Source: Anaeroglomus sp964630775 (GTDB lineage Bacteria; Planctomycetota; Phycisphaerae; Sedimentisphaerales; Anaerohalosphaeraceae). Taken from it: a stretch of DNA of 64,000 bases. Positions 35,791 to 45,024 of this stretch are shown here, piece by piece (the first letter of the stretch is position 1; each line of letters begins with the position of its first letter). Both the position numbers and the translations under genes were made by a program. The notes beneath the pieces were generated by a model, which saw only the letters and a program-made list of their open reading frames with translations, made no database searches and had not been told where the DNA came from. The stretch is from contig CAZVYY010000007.1 of NCBI GenBank assembly GCA_964630775.1, positions 62,001-126,000 on the forward strand, in the 5' to 3' direction.

Positions 35791-37910
35791 TGACTGCGAC
35801 TTCAAAGACACAACTGAATCTGGATGATTCCCGATTGTATATCAACAGGGAACTGAGCTGGTTATCCTTTAATGAACGTGTGCTGGAAATGGCCCGGCGT
35901 GAGGATGTACCGCCCATGGAACGGATGAAGTTTTTGGCGATATTCAGCTCGAATCTCGATGAATTCTTCATGATTCGCGTGGCGGGTCTGATGCAGCGTG
36001 TGCAGGCGGGTATTCAGACCAAAGACCCAAGCGGATTGACTGCCGACGAGCAGCTTGAAGCAGTTCGTCAAAAAACGCTGACCCTGACTGCCCGGCATGC
36101 AGAGACAGCAAAAACACTTTTGGCGCTGCTGCAAAAGCATGGGCTTTATATCCTGAATCATAAGACCTGGAATAGTGACCAGCGTCGATTCATACGGGAC
36201 TATTTTCAGTCTCATCTGCTGCCCCTGCTGACTCCCATTGCGGTAACGGATCCGCAGTCTTTTCCATTGTTGCCCAATTTGCAATTGCATATCGGAATTA
36301 CACTGTCTGCCCAGGCCGGGGAGGAAAAACAGCTCATGGTAATCCCTGTCCCCACCATCGTGCCGCGGTTTATCGGACTGCCCAGCAGAGAGGGGGAATT
36401 CTGGGTTACGCTCGAAGATATTCTGATGGAATGTGCCGGCCTGGTTGTCCAGGGCAAAAGCATCGAGTCGGTGGATGTGTTTCGTATTACCCGCGATGCC
36501 GATGTAAAAATCCAGGAAGAAGAAGCCGGGGATTTGCTGGAAACCATCGAGGCAGCGGTTCTGGAACGTCGTCATCGGCAGGCCGTCCGTGTGGAACTGT
36601 CTGCGGATTGTTCTTCGACGATGCAAAACTGGATTCTTGCTCAGTTTCAGGTCGGTCCGCAGCAAATTTATCCCATCGCAGGAATACCGGACCTGCGATG
36701 CCTGTGGGAACTCGTCGGACGGGGGGGATTTGAATCTCTGCGATGGCCGGACTGGCCTGCGCAGCATCCCGCCGATCTGGCGGGGTATGAATCGATCTGG
36801 GATGCCGCCAGCGATCATGATGTGTTGCTGTTTCATCCGTATGAGTCGTTTGAGCCGGTGGTGGAATGGATACGGGCGGCAGCAGAAGACCCCAGTGTCC
36901 TTGCCATCAAACAGACGCTGTATCGAACCAGCCCGGAGTCGCCTGTGATTTCAGCGCTTGAACAGGCAGCGCGCAGCGGGAAAGAAGTGACGGTATTGGT
37001 TGAATTAAAAGCAAGGTTTGAGGAAGCCCGCAATATTCGATGGGCCAGGCGGCTGGAAGATGCGGGATGCTATGTGGTCTATGGCGTCGCAGGTCTCAAA
37101 ACCCATGCCAAGGCCTTGTTGATTATCCGGCGACAGGGAGGGCGAATCAAACGCTATGTGCATCTGGCAACCGGCAATTATAACGAAAAAACAGCCCGAA
37201 TTTATTCGGATATCGGCCTGATAACCTGCGATCCTCAGTTGACAAACGATGTGGGCGCTTTTTTTAATCTTTTAACCGGTTTTTCAGAGTCGGTGGGCTG
37301 GTCAAAACTGACCATCGCCCCCACTTCGCTTCGGCAGCGTATGCTGGATTTAATTGAGCGGGAAATCAAAGCCAGCTCGCCGGATCATCCGGGCCTGATT
37401 ATGATTAAAGCCAACTCCCTGGAAGATATTCGTGTGTGTCAGGCCTTGTACCGCGCCTCGGCGGCTGGAGTCAGAATCAAACTCAATATCCGCGGCATTT
37501 GCTGTTTACGACCTGGAATCAAGGGGTTATCAGAGCACATTGAAATAGTCTCGATTCTGGACCGTTATCTGGAACATGCTCGTATTTATTACTTTGATAA
37601 CGGAGGACATCCGGAAGTATATTTAAGCAGTGCCGACATGATGGGGCGCAATCTGGATCGGCGTCTGGAACTGCTTTTTCCAATTGCCCAGCCTGATCTC
37701 AGGCAACGGCTGAGTTCGATTCTGGAGACCTATTTTTCCGATACGGCCAATGCCTGGCAGCTTTGTTCCGATGGCGTTTATAAACGAATTGTATCCAAAG
37801 AAGGCCCTCTGCGAAGTCAGCAATCCTTCTATCAACAGATTGCAGATGCGGCAGGGTTCCAAAAAGCCAGGTTCCGATTCCGGCCAATACGATCGAATGG
37901 AAAACAGTGA
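35790..37910 (+). CDS. ppk1: Polyphosphate kinase 1
   Basis: 706 residues. Makes polyphosphate from ATP and, in reverse, ATP from polyphosphate. N-domain: YINRELSWLSFNERVLEMA and FLAIFSSNLDEFFMIRVAG. Catalytic core: KQTLYRTSPESPVISALEQA, VTVLVELKARFEEARNIRWA and GLKTHAKALLI with the phospho-accepting H439, then RYVHLATGNYNEKTARIYSD and DIGLITCD. The second PLD-like motif is GGHPEVYLSSADMMGRNLDRR. Length and motifs are standard. The start ATG at 35790 overlaps the ppx stop; an in-frame TTG sits one codon earlier. Confidence 0.97.
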   Translation: MTATSKTQLNLDDSRLYINRELSWLSFNERVLEMARREDVPPMERMKFLAIFSSNLDEFFMIRVAGLMQRVQAGIQTKDPSGLTADEQLEAVRQKTLTLTARHAETAKTLLALLQKHGLYILNHKTWNSDQRRFIRDYFQSHLLPLLTPIAVTDPQSFPLLPNLQLHIGITLSAQAGEEKQLMVIPVPTIVPRFIGLPSREGEFWVTLEDILMECAGLVVQGKSIESVDVFRITRDADVKIQEEEAGDLLETIEAAVLERRHRQAVRVELSADCSSTMQNWILAQFQVGPQQIYPIAGIPDLRCLWELVGRGGFESLRWPDWPAQHPADLAGYESIWDAASDHDVLLFHPYESFEPVVEWIRAAAEDPSVLAIKQTLYRTSPESPVISALEQAARSGKEVTVLVELKARFEEARNIRWARRLEDAGCYVVYGVAGLKTHAKALLIIRRQGGRIKRYVHLATGNYNEKTARIYSDIGLITCDPQLTNDVGAFFNLLTGFSESVGWSKLTIAPTSLRQRMLDLIEREIKASSPDHPGLIMIKANSLEDIRVCQALYRASAAGVRIKLNIRGICCLRPGIKGLSEHIEIVSILDRYLEHARIYYFDNGGHPEVYLSSADMMGRNLDRRLELLFPIAQPDLRQRLSSILETYFSDTANAWQLCSDGVYKRIVSKEGPLRSQQSFYQQIADAAGFQKARFRFRPIRSNGKQ

Positions 37911-38096
37911 TATGGGATTTCTGCTGCTTTGTTAGCCACAAAGCACCAGAAAATGGTGCATCGCTGTGTTTCGGGTGGAAAAATTTCAGCGTACAGCCCT
38001 GACACCAATAAAGTGTTTGGATTCGTGTTTTTCAAAAATACTCCAAAAGAAGCCCTAATACATCTCTATATATAGATTTCTTCTTAATGGCCTCTG

Positions 38097-38692
38097 ATGA
38101 GTTGCAATCAGTATCAAGGTGAGTACGAATTATGTCTGCCTAAGGCAGATTTAGTCCTGGATCATTTTCATCTGGTCAAGTGGTTCAATGACAAATTATC
38201 GCTGCTGCGTCGGCAATTGTATCACGAGGCAGACGTGCTGGGTAAAGACATCCTCAAGGGTAGTCGTTATCTGTTGCTTAAGGCGCCGGAGAATCTGAAG
38301 GCACATGCCGACATCTAAAGGATGAATGGGCACCATTGCAGGCGGCACTGGAATTGAATCAGCCGCTGGCCACGGCGTACGATATGAAAGAACGCCTGCG
38401 ACTGTTATTTTAATGTGCCGACCGATACAGGGCCGAAAACGAATCGGATGCCTGGATTCAGGAGGCCCAGACCAGTACGATTCGGATCCTTCAGGATGCA
38501 GCGAAGAAATTACACCTTTGGAAACCCTTTATTCTGAATTGGTACAATCATCCGATCAATACCGGAAAACCGGAGACCATGAACCGTAAAATCGGGATGC
38601 TCCAACGCCAAGCCTGCGGGTATCGGGATAAGGAATATCTCAAACTCCGAATCCTCCATCTACACCACGCCAACTACGCATTAACCAGATGA
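38097..38692 (+). pseudogene. C-terminal remnant of an ISL3-family transposase
   Basis: With one frameshift near 38312 and one in-frame TAA, the strand encodes LPKADLVLDHFHLVKWFNDK, LLRRQLYHEADVLGKDILKG, KAPENLK, then DEWAPLQAALELNQPLATAY, WIQEAQTSTIRILQDAAKKL, ILNWYNHPINTGKPETMNRK and GYRDKEYLKLRILHLHHANY. This is the second half of the DDE domain of ISL3 transposases, including the D-H-F-H-V/L-K block and the glutamate-region P-x-x-T-G-x-x-E/T-x-x-N. The N-terminal half is missing here; it resembles the partner fragment at 22390-22774. The 186 bases before it (after ppk1) hold nothing I can assign. Confidence 0.8.
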
Positions 38693-38819
38693 CCCGAAAA
38701 ATCAACCCCGGAATCCCTCGAAAAGCAAATCGGGTACGCCTGTTTAAGGTCGAGTACAAAATGTTAGCACAGCCCTTAAAATGGTATTCCCAAGTCTTTA
38801 TAAAATAGAAACTTATGAA

Positions 38820-38892
38820 TACCCCCAAGGGGATTCGAACCCCTGTCGCCGGGTTGAAAACCCGGTGTCCTAGGCCTCTAGACGATGGGGGC
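38820..38892 (-). tRNA. trnE: tRNA-Glu (anticodon UUC)
   Basis: 73 bases fold as a tRNA: acceptor GCCCCCA with TGGGGGT (G1-U72 wobble), D-arm TAGAGGCCTA, anticodon stem CCGGG/CCCGG with loop TTTTCAA giving UUC, and T-arm AGGGG-TTCGAAT-CCCCT. It closely follows the bacterial tRNA-Glu sequence. CCA is not encoded. Confidence 0.95.
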
Positions 38893-39007
38893 ATGGGCAA
38901 AAAACCCTTGCCGCATAAAACTCCATGTTGTTGATCAAGCTGCTTTGTGACTTCTTACAACCCGCAGGTCGTAACTTTAAACTATTGCGAAATAAAGCCT
39001 TACGGCA

Positions 39008-39181
39008 TTATTCCATGGCAATCGCTTCGACCGGGCACTCATCTACACACACGCCGCAATCGACGCATTTATCAGAATCGACAAAAGCTTTACCGTCTTT
39101 CATCGAAATGGCTTCACTGGGGCAAGCTTCGACGCAGGATTCACATCCTGTGCAGGTCTCGACATCCACTTTTGCTGGCAT
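39008..39181 (-). CDS. 2[4Fe-4S] ferredoxin
   Basis: 57 residues, short gene found from a good ribosome-binding site (AAAGGA, 7 bases before the ATG at 39179-39181). Two complete C-x2-C-x2-C-x3-C-P motifs: CTGCESCVEACP and CVDCGVCVDECP, each ending in EAI. This is the clostridial-type low-potential electron carrier of the cytoplasm. It differs from the single-cluster ferredoxin at 55492. No redox partner gene is adjacent. Confidence 0.93.
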   Translation of the reverse strand: MPAKVDVETCTGCESCVEACPSEAISMKDGKAFVDSDKCVDCGVCVDECPVEAIAME

Positions 39182-39327
39182 AGTTAATCCTTTCTTTTAG
39201 CGTATCATTACTTAGCATTGCAAGGCGGAGAATTTACAAAATTTCCTCGCATTACACAATAAAAATTTTAAATTTTTTACGATTTTTTCCGAGTGTTTAT
39301 AACCGCCTGGTTTTAAAGCAATTACAA

Positions 39328-41676
39328 TCATTTCTCTACGGGGGGTTCAGACTGCCCCGGCAATGGCGGTTTACCGCCCAAAATGACCGCCAAACGCTGG
39401 TTGAGCCAGAACGGATCATGCTGTGCCTTCCAGTCCAGTACGGGCTGGAATGAATCTTTCTGCTGGCCGGCCAGAAGCCAAAGGGCGACCATTCGCACCG
39501 GCCAGGCATCATGATTCAAGTTTTCAGAAATAGAGGCCGTCATTCCATAATCCAGTCCGACCGAGTAGCGTCCCAGGCAGGACATAATGTGGACTCGAAC
39601 CTTCCAGTTTTCATCCATAATCGCCCGCCTGACCGAATCGGCCAGCAGCGAAGGCTCAATGGCAGTATATTTATAAGGAATATTTCCCAGTTTAGCCGCC
39701 GCCTGTTCAGCATATAAACCCGCGAACAATTCAGCAGCTCGGATGCGCTGCCCTTCCTGTCCTTTGGCCACGGCATCCAGCCGTTGAAGCAGGAATTCCC
39801 GAGTCATTTCTGCTTTTTTACGGCGTATAACCGTCTGAATCAGGCCGGTGCCTGCCACACCATTACCCAGAGAACCATCCCCGGTAACGACCGGATCCAG
39901 ATACAGTGTGAAATCAATATCGACAGATGCCTGCGGGCAGGTAAACAGCAGACGGGATAATTCCCCTGTATTGACATCCAGCCTCACAGTGACGGATTCG
40001 CCCGGCAAAATCGCCCGACTTGGACGAAATGTTCCTTCCAGCAGGGCAGGAATCTTTTTACGGATGTCGCCGCGAATGTCCACATCCACGCGATACCGCC
40101 CAGTCAGCAACCCGTTTTTACCGATAAGCAGCGGCATCGTGCCGGTATTTTCCAGCGTCAGCCGGGCATCGAGCGGGCTGCCGAAAAAGAATTCTTCACC
40201 GCCGAAATTCAGTTTGGCCCTGAACAGCTTATTGGGCGCAATAAATGCGGGTATAACCTGCTTGCCGAATTTGTCTTTCAGACCGGTTTCAATAATCCCG
40301 GGGGAAAGTTCCGAAATATAATCCGATCCCGCCTCTTTTAATGCCGCCCTGGCTTTGAGCATAATTGGAAGTGAGACCGGTTTTGCCAGCAGTCCTCTGA
40401 GCAATTCGACGGCTTTTTCTTTCTGGTCTTTCTGGCTATACGCACCGGCCAGGGCCAGGGCTGCGATCGGGTCATTCTGTGCCAGCGGCTCAGCATAGTC
40501 GAGAGCCATATCTGCCTGCTGGTTCAATAAAAACGCATACGCCATCAGCGATTTGGCCCCCGGCAAATTCGGTTCCTGGGTATAAACCCGGTTGCACCAC
40601 GCGAGGGCTTTTTCCGGGTCTTCCGTTCCAAAGCAGTAAAACCATCCTGTATTCAGGGCATAAATGCCCTCCTGCTGACCGCTGCCCTGCTGTTCGAGTT
40701 TTTCAGCGGCCAAGGCCAGGATTTGCTTTTTCTGCTCCGGGGTTCCGGTTTTTTCCGCCGCCAGAGCCGCTACCGCTTCGATTACCGGATTCACCACGCC
40801 GCGGTCGCGCATCCGTCTGGCAATACCCTCGCACTGTGTCTGCCGGGCAGAGGACAAATAACAGCTTTCAATCCATCCAAGGGCAATATCTTCGTGCAAG
40901 CCTTTGCCTGGCTCAAGATACTCATACAATCCCGCCGCATAGGCGAATGCATCGGCGGCCCAGTCATACAGCCCGGCATGATACGCCGTTTGCGCGAACC
41001 CCATCACCGCCTGCAGATTACTCGGATTGACCGTCAGCACCAGGCGATCCCAGATTAATTTTTCCGTAACGGCCGCATTGACTGTTGCGGGTTCGGTCAA
41101 TTCCATCCATTTGCTCATCGCCAGCAGGTTGTACGGATTCAAACGAAGGGCATAATCAAATTGACCGGCCGCCCCGGCATAATCCGTCTTCTCAGCCGCA
41201 TACAATCCCAACTGGGCTGCAATATCCGATGCAAAGACCGGATTGGATGACGCCAATGGTCCAAGACTGCGACCTAACAGAATCTCGCGTTCCTGCCTTG
41301 TGTCGGCCTGTTCGATAACACAGTTCAATGCCAGAGCCGCAACATCGAGATCTGCATTGGCATCCATATACCGCTTCATTGCCCTCAAGATCGTGTCGGA
41401 ATAATCCGAGCAGACTCCACTGCGGCCCACCCCGCGCAGAAATTGTTCATAAACTGCGGCGGATTGCTCATCCAGGATAATGCCCGCCTGCAGAAATATC
41501 ATGCGAATCTCGGCCTGGTTCGACCAAGACGATTGAATGTCATTGCCCAGTCGCCCAAATAATTCCGCTGTGAGAGGGGAGAATAACGTCTGCTGCTGCA
41601 ATTGAGGTGCTGCAAGAACCGGCCCGGTGACCAGTCCAATCCATGCCGCAATAAAAACAAAATCCCTTTTGACCAT
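39328..41676 (-). CDS. Exported TPR/HEAT-repeat protein, unknown function
   Basis: 782 residues. AGGAGG lies 6 bases before the ATG. Signal peptide about 1-22 (GPVLA-A). Residues ~130-470 form tetratricopeptide-like helix pairs (AGAAGQFDYALRLNPYNLLAM, DWAADAFAYAAGLYEYLEPG, GTEDPEKALAWCNRVYTQEP, MALDYAEPLAQNDPIAALAL). A beta-sandwich follows near 490-600 (FGSPLDARLTLENTGTMPLL), and the C-terminal ~100 residues look like HEAT repeats (WKVRVHIMSCLGRYSVG, WPVRMVALWLLAGQQ). The tail is proline-rich. A periplasmic scaffold is likely. I do not recognise a named family. Confidence 0.72.
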   Translation of the reverse strand: MVKRDFVFIAAWIGLVTGPVLAAPQLQQQTLFSPLTAELFGRLGNDIQSSWSNQAEIRMIFLQAGIILDEQSAAVYEQFLRGVGRSGVCSDYSDTILRAMKRYMDANADLDVAALALNCVIEQADTRQEREILLGRSLGPLASSNPVFASDIAAQLGLYAAEKTDYAGAAGQFDYALRLNPYNLLAMSKWMELTEPATVNAAVTEKLIWDRLVLTVNPSNLQAVMGFAQTAYHAGLYDWAADAFAYAAGLYEYLEPGKGLHEDIALGWIESCYLSSARQTQCEGIARRMRDRGVVNPVIEAVAALAAEKTGTPEQKKQILALAAEKLEQQGSGQQEGIYALNTGWFYCFGTEDPEKALAWCNRVYTQEPNLPGAKSLMAYAFLLNQQADMALDYAEPLAQNDPIAALALAGAYSQKDQKEKAVELLRGLLAKPVSLPIMLKARAALKEAGSDYISELSPGIIETGLKDKFGKQVIPAFIAPNKLFRAKLNFGGEEFFFGSPLDARLTLENTGTMPLLIGKNGLLTGRYRVDVDIRGDIRKKIPALLEGTFRPSRAILPGESVTVRLDVNTGELSRLLFTCPQASVDIDFTLYLDPVVTGDGSLGNGVAGTGLIQTVIRRKKAEMTREFLLQRLDAVAKGQEGQRIRAAELFAGLYAEQAAAKLGNIPYKYTAIEPSLLADSVRRAIMDENWKVRVHIMSCLGRYSVGLDYGMTASISENLNHDAWPVRMVALWLLAGQQKDSFQPVLDWKAQHDPFWLNQRLAVILGGKPPLPGQSEPPVEK

Positions 41677-41721
41677 TCGGTCCTCCTGATAAAAATACTC
41701 TATGTTGCGATTGCTTGTCGA

Positions 41722-42183
41722 TTAATGGCTGTGATAGGCAAAGCTCAGTGTCCTGGGGCGAGCCAGTATTTTATAATCCGCCAGCTTAATCCGTACCGCC
41801 TGGTCATGTGAGCCGGCCTGAAACGTAATAAACTCATCCTTGTCGAGGGATTTGTCCATCAGCGTCTCAATCCCATACAGCCAGCCGATCGGCGGTTCGG
41901 CTCCGAGTTCACAATCCCCGAAGAGTTTCGCCATTTCGGTTTCATCCGCCAGCCGCACATCGCGGGCCCCGACACCCTGCTTCAGCGCTGCAAGGTCTAT
42001 CTTGCAGCAGGCCGGAAGGACACACATATAATACGTCCCATCGGCCAGAACCAGTACCGGTTTGGCAACCTGCATACCTGGTACATGTTCTTCCGCAGCC
42101 ATCTGTTGAGCAGTAAACGCCGGTCGGTGTCTCGTCAATTCGTATCGGACTTTGTTCGAATCCAAAAAGGACAGTAACGCCAT
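41722..42183 (-). CDS. YbaK/EbsC-family aminoacyl-tRNA deacylase
   Basis: 153 residues. Family pattern: YELTRHRPAFTAQQMAAEEHVPG, AKPVLVLADGTYYMCVLPACCKIDLAAL, EMAKLFGDCELGAEPPIG and FQAGSHDQAVRIKLADYKIL. This is the editing domain that clears mischarged tRNA (for example Cys-tRNA-Pro or Ala-tRNA-Pro) as a free-standing enzyme. The catalytic lysine of the family lies in the AKPVLV segment. GGGAGGTGG precedes the ATG. It stands alone between two unrelated genes. Confidence 0.88.
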   Translation of the reverse strand: MALLSFLDSNKVRYELTRHRPAFTAQQMAAEEHVPGMQVAKPVLVLADGTYYMCVLPACCKIDLAALKQGVGARDVRLADETEMAKLFGDCELGAEPPIGWLYGIETLMDKSLDKDEFITFQAGSHDQAVRIKLADYKILARPRTLSFAYHSH

Positions 42184-42280
42184 AATGCCACCTCCCTTTC
42201 GCTAAACCTGTTCCAACAGATACACACTGATTATTATAGCCCTTCCGCCGCAGTCCGTCAAACATTGAATTCCAATCACC

Positions 42281-43057
42281 TTAATCCATGCGTTCGGCCA
42301 CCGCCACAACCGCGGCAAAGACCGCTTTGGCCCCGGCCTGACGCAGCGTTACGGCACATTCCTTCAAGGTTGCCCCGCTGGTGGTAATATCATCCACCAG
42401 GCACACGGTTTTCCCCTGAAAAGGATGCCCGTGACGGACGGCAAACGCATCTTTGACATTTTTACGGCGTGCGGAGTCATTTTCTAACTCCCACTGGTGA
42501 CAGGTATAACGCATACGTACCAGGTCGGTCGATATGGTCGGACAGAATCGTCGCATTTGACAGGCTAACAGATAAGATTGATTAAACCCCCGCTCCAGCC
42601 TGCGACGCCAATGCAAAGGTACTGGAATTAATATATCTATTTTATCGGAAAATCCAGATGCCTCAAATGCTCCCCGGATAATTGGACCCAAATAGTCCGC
42701 ATTTTCGGTCTGGTCTCGAAATTTTAATCCCAGCAGTAAATTTTTTAACACCCCCGTATAGAATCCCGCCCGGCACAGGCCTTCATAGTCCAGTTCTTCC
42801 TCCAGACATCCGCCGCATCGATTGGCCACCAGTCCATATCGCGTGACTGCCCGTCCGCAGCGGCGGCAATAGTCGCACCCCACCGCCGTGGAAAGCCCCT
42901 GCCAGCAGGCCGAGCATAATCCCCCGGCGTCTTCTTCAATGGGAACTGAGCAGGCCTGGCACAGGGCAGGCCAGAGAAATTGACATGCCGTCCGCCAAAG
43001 CCCCCGTATCGGGCGCACCAGTGAAACCATTCCGGATTGTATCAGCTCCTTATCCAT
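42281..43057 (-). CDS. comF: ComF-family phosphoribosyltransferase-like protein
   Basis: 258 residues from the ATG at 43055-43057. The start is uncertain: GTG at 43081 or ATG 9 codons further in are alternatives and none has a strong ribosome-binding site. N-terminal zinc-ribbon cysteines (CQACSVPIEEDAGGLCSACW, CDYCRRCG, CGGC), then FRDQTENADYLGPII, DILIPVPLHWRRRLERGFNQS and the PRPP-binding loop TVCLVDDITTSGATLKEC. In competent bacteria ComF works in DNA uptake; the position right behind a pseudopilin gene (42-base gap) fits a pilus-linked role, but ComF homologues are widespread. Confidence 0.87.
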   Translation of the reverse strand: MDKELIQSGMVSLVRPIRGLWRTACQFLWPALCQACSVPIEEDAGGLCSACWQGLSTAVGCDYCRRCGRAVTRYGLVANRCGGCLEEELDYEGLCRAGFYTGVLKNLLLGLKFRDQTENADYLGPIIRGAFEASGFSDKIDILIPVPLHWRRRLERGFNQSYLLACQMRRFCPTISTDLVRMRYTCHQWELENDSARRKNVKDAFAVRHGHPFQGKTVCLVDDITTSGATLKECAVTLRQAGAKAVFAAVVAVAERMD

Positions 43058-43099
43058 ACCTGAATTGTATACTACAGGCACAGGCTTGTGAAGTGGAAA

Positions 43100-43867
43100 C
43101 TACCGTAAATCGTATGCAGAATTATCTTCCGATAAAAATCCTATCGGATTCTGCGGATTCTGCTCATTGTACTGCCGGACAAGGGCACTTGTTCCATCCG
43201 CATCGGTACCATAAAACAGCTCCGCCCTCGACGCCACACTCCCATCACACCAGGCAATATTCGTATTCTGATTGTGTCGATAGCCCTGGGTGCCTCCCCA
43301 CCGCCCGGAAAAATTCCTATCCGTCTCCGACGGCAGCGGACTTCGCATGAATTTATTCGCCCCATTGACAGTCTGACCGTCCCCGAACATCGCACACCCG
43401 GCCGGATATCGAATCTCATGGTACCGTACAGGCAATACAATTCCCTCATACTGACCCCGTCCGATATAGCTGGTATTATAATTATACCCGGTATAAGGAT
43501 TGGCCGTGGTATTCGAATCGCCCTTAAACGACGGACACTGCTGGACTTTTTCCATCATCTCCTCCTGCCAGAGCAGGCCGGGCTGCACAACCACGCCCTC
43601 ACTGCTGCGAGACTCGGTAAAATCCCAGCAATACTGGGTACGCTGGGCAGGCAGCTTAATCGAATAATAGGCAATCGGCAAAAATCCCCGCTGATTTTCC
43701 GCATAGACCACCGCAGCAATGTGCATCTGGCGAAGATTATTCTGACAATAGACCTCGCGGCCCTGCTCCTTAGCCCGTGCCAATGACGGCACCAGCACCC
43801 CCAGCATCATCGCAATAATCGCCATGACCACCAGCAGTTCAATCAAGGTAAAGGCTTTGGGCTTCAT
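43100..43867 (-). CDS. H-x9-DG-type pseudopilin (type II secretion/type IV pilus-like)
   Basis: 255 residues. The start ATG at 43865-43867 overlaps the stop of the preceding gene (ATGA), which decides it. The N-terminus KPKAFTLIELLVVMAIIAMM is a classical prepilin: cleavage before F5 with glutamate at +5, followed by the long hydrophobic helix. The C-terminal part has HNQNTNIAWCDGSV, the H-x9-DG signature of planctomycete pseudopilins (DUF1559/SBP_bac_10-like). Such proteins are usually numerous in planctomycetes and may assemble surface fibres or secretion pseudopili. Translational coupling to the half-dockerin protein suggests the pair works together. Possibly under the cobalamin riboswitch at 45900-46105. 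Confidence 0.88.
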   Translation of the reverse strand: MKPKAFTLIELLVVMAIIAMMLGVLVPSLARAKEQGREVYCQNNLRQMHIAAVVYAENQRGFLPIAYYSIKLPAQRTQYCWDFTESRSSEGVVVQPGLLWQEEMMEKVQQCPSFKGDSNTTANPYTGYNYNTSYIGRGQYEGIVLPVRYHEIRYPAGCAMFGDGQTVNGANKFMRSPLPSETDRNFSGRWGGTQGYRHNQNTNIAWCDGSVASRAELFYGTDADGTSALVRQYNEQNPQNPIGFLSEDNSAYDLR

Positions 43868-44796
43868 TGCTGACAATTCCATGTACATACCATCCAGTGT
43901 TCCGCCAAAATTGCCAAATCCAGCAGATTCACCCGGCAATCTTGATTGACATCCCCGGCCGGCAGCGGATGCTGGTAATCGCCGCACGCCGCCACATCCG
44001 ACACCGCGTCGATCTCGCCTGCCAGCGGACTGACGTGACTGAGCCGAATATATTGAATCCATCGTCGGCCCGTCTGGTCATCCGCTCGCAACTGCTCAAA
44101 GTCCCCTGGAGCCAGCCATCGCAAATCAAATCCCGTCCCGCCCGCTGAACCTTCATACAGTTCTATCGCCTGGGCCACCGTCAACCCCGAGAAATCCGAC
44201 AGCTTCAAGTTCGGATTCACCGGCCGCAGCGGGTCCAGGGCTTGTCCCCAGGTTTTGCCATCGCCGTCCCATGCAAATCGATTGGTCGGAAACAGATTAT
44301 CCGCAAACGGCCCCCCGGCAAATCCAAACCACGGGCCATTGGGGTCCTGGGCTACCTCCACTTTGATTTTTTCGCCAATAACCGCTGCGGGGCTGCTGAG
44401 CCGAAGCGCCCCCATATCCGAATCCGGCCGGACCAGGCCCTGTGTTATCAACGCCGCATTGCCAAAGACAATAAAATCAATCCCGTATGGATTATTGATA
44501 TCGTCAGCCACCCGATGGTCGAACCCCAGCACGATTGAACTGCCTGAACCAAGTGTCACTACAGTACGCTCATTTTGCGGATCGGTACTCCATGCACCAT
44601 AAACCAGCGAACAGGCAAAGGATGCAAAATAGATGTCGTCATCATATATCCAGGACGTCGGTTCCCCCAGCGCCGCTGCAGGCTGGTCGTATGGATACGC
44701 CCCGAATGGTCCTTTGGACTGCACCACAACCGTGGCGAAGTCGGACCCGACCGCTGCGGCCCCAAACATCAACCATATTATCAATTCGTTACGCAT
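43864..44796 (-). CDS. Exported surface protein with half-dockerin tail
   Basis: 310 residues. Signal peptide about 1-17. The body holds AAALGEPTSWIYDDD, then VVTLGSGSSIVLGFDHRVADD, YGIDFIVFGNAAL, EKIKVEVAQDPNGPWFGFAG and RWIQYIRLSHVSPLAGEIDAVSD. This pattern (ALGxP, LGxGGSIVxGFDH, DFxVFGNA, acidic end) recalls the cell-surface proteins found in Bacteroides B12-uptake loci, from memory and not checked. The tail GDVNQDCRVNLLDLAILAEHW plus a Cys pair is half a dockerin, like that of the propeller protein at 219. AAAGGT precedes the ATG. A dispersed repeat fills the gap upstream; ATGA coupling with the pseudopilin downstream. Confidence 0.8.
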   Translation of the reverse strand: MRNELIIWLMFGAAAVGSDFATVVVQSKGPFGAYPYDQPAAALGEPTSWIYDDDIYFASFACSLVYGAWSTDPQNERTVVTLGSGSSIVLGFDHRVADDINNPYGIDFIVFGNAALITQGLVRPDSDMGALRLSSPAAVIGEKIKVEVAQDPNGPWFGFAGGPFADNLFPTNRFAWDGDGKTWGQALDPLRPVNPNLKLSDFSGLTVAQAIELYEGSAGGTGFDLRWLAPGDFEQLRADDQTGRRWIQYIRLSHVSPLAGEIDAVSDVAACGDYQHPLPAGDVNQDCRVNLLDLAILAEHWMVCTWNCQQ

Positions 44797-44810
44797 AATA
44801 CCTTTGAATA

Positions 44811-44973
44811 TATACTGATCCTACTCGACATTTTCCGATTCGTCGCGGCTAAAAAAACTTTCAGCCGCCAGCTTTCAGCAACAGTATTATCACCGCGGCT
44901 GCGCAGGGTAACGTTACCCCGTGAGTACGCGCGGCATAAAACGGCCCGTGGCCGTCGCGGAATCATCATACCC
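44811..44973 (-). repeat. Dispersed repeat, copy B (between the two surface-protein genes)
   Basis: Read on the minus strand it runs from GGGTATGATGATTCCGCG to CCGCGACGAATCGG and ends AGGATCAGTATA, 15 bases before the ATG of the next gene. It aligns with copy A over its whole length and shares both ends with copy C. Just outside it, ATACCC-AAC-GGGTAT forms a hairpin (44971-44985), with GGCAGGGATGCCGG further out. Confidence 0.65.
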
Positions 44974-45024
44974 GTTGGGTATACAACCACAGGGCCGGCA
45001 TCCCTGCCGACCCTGATTGAATTC

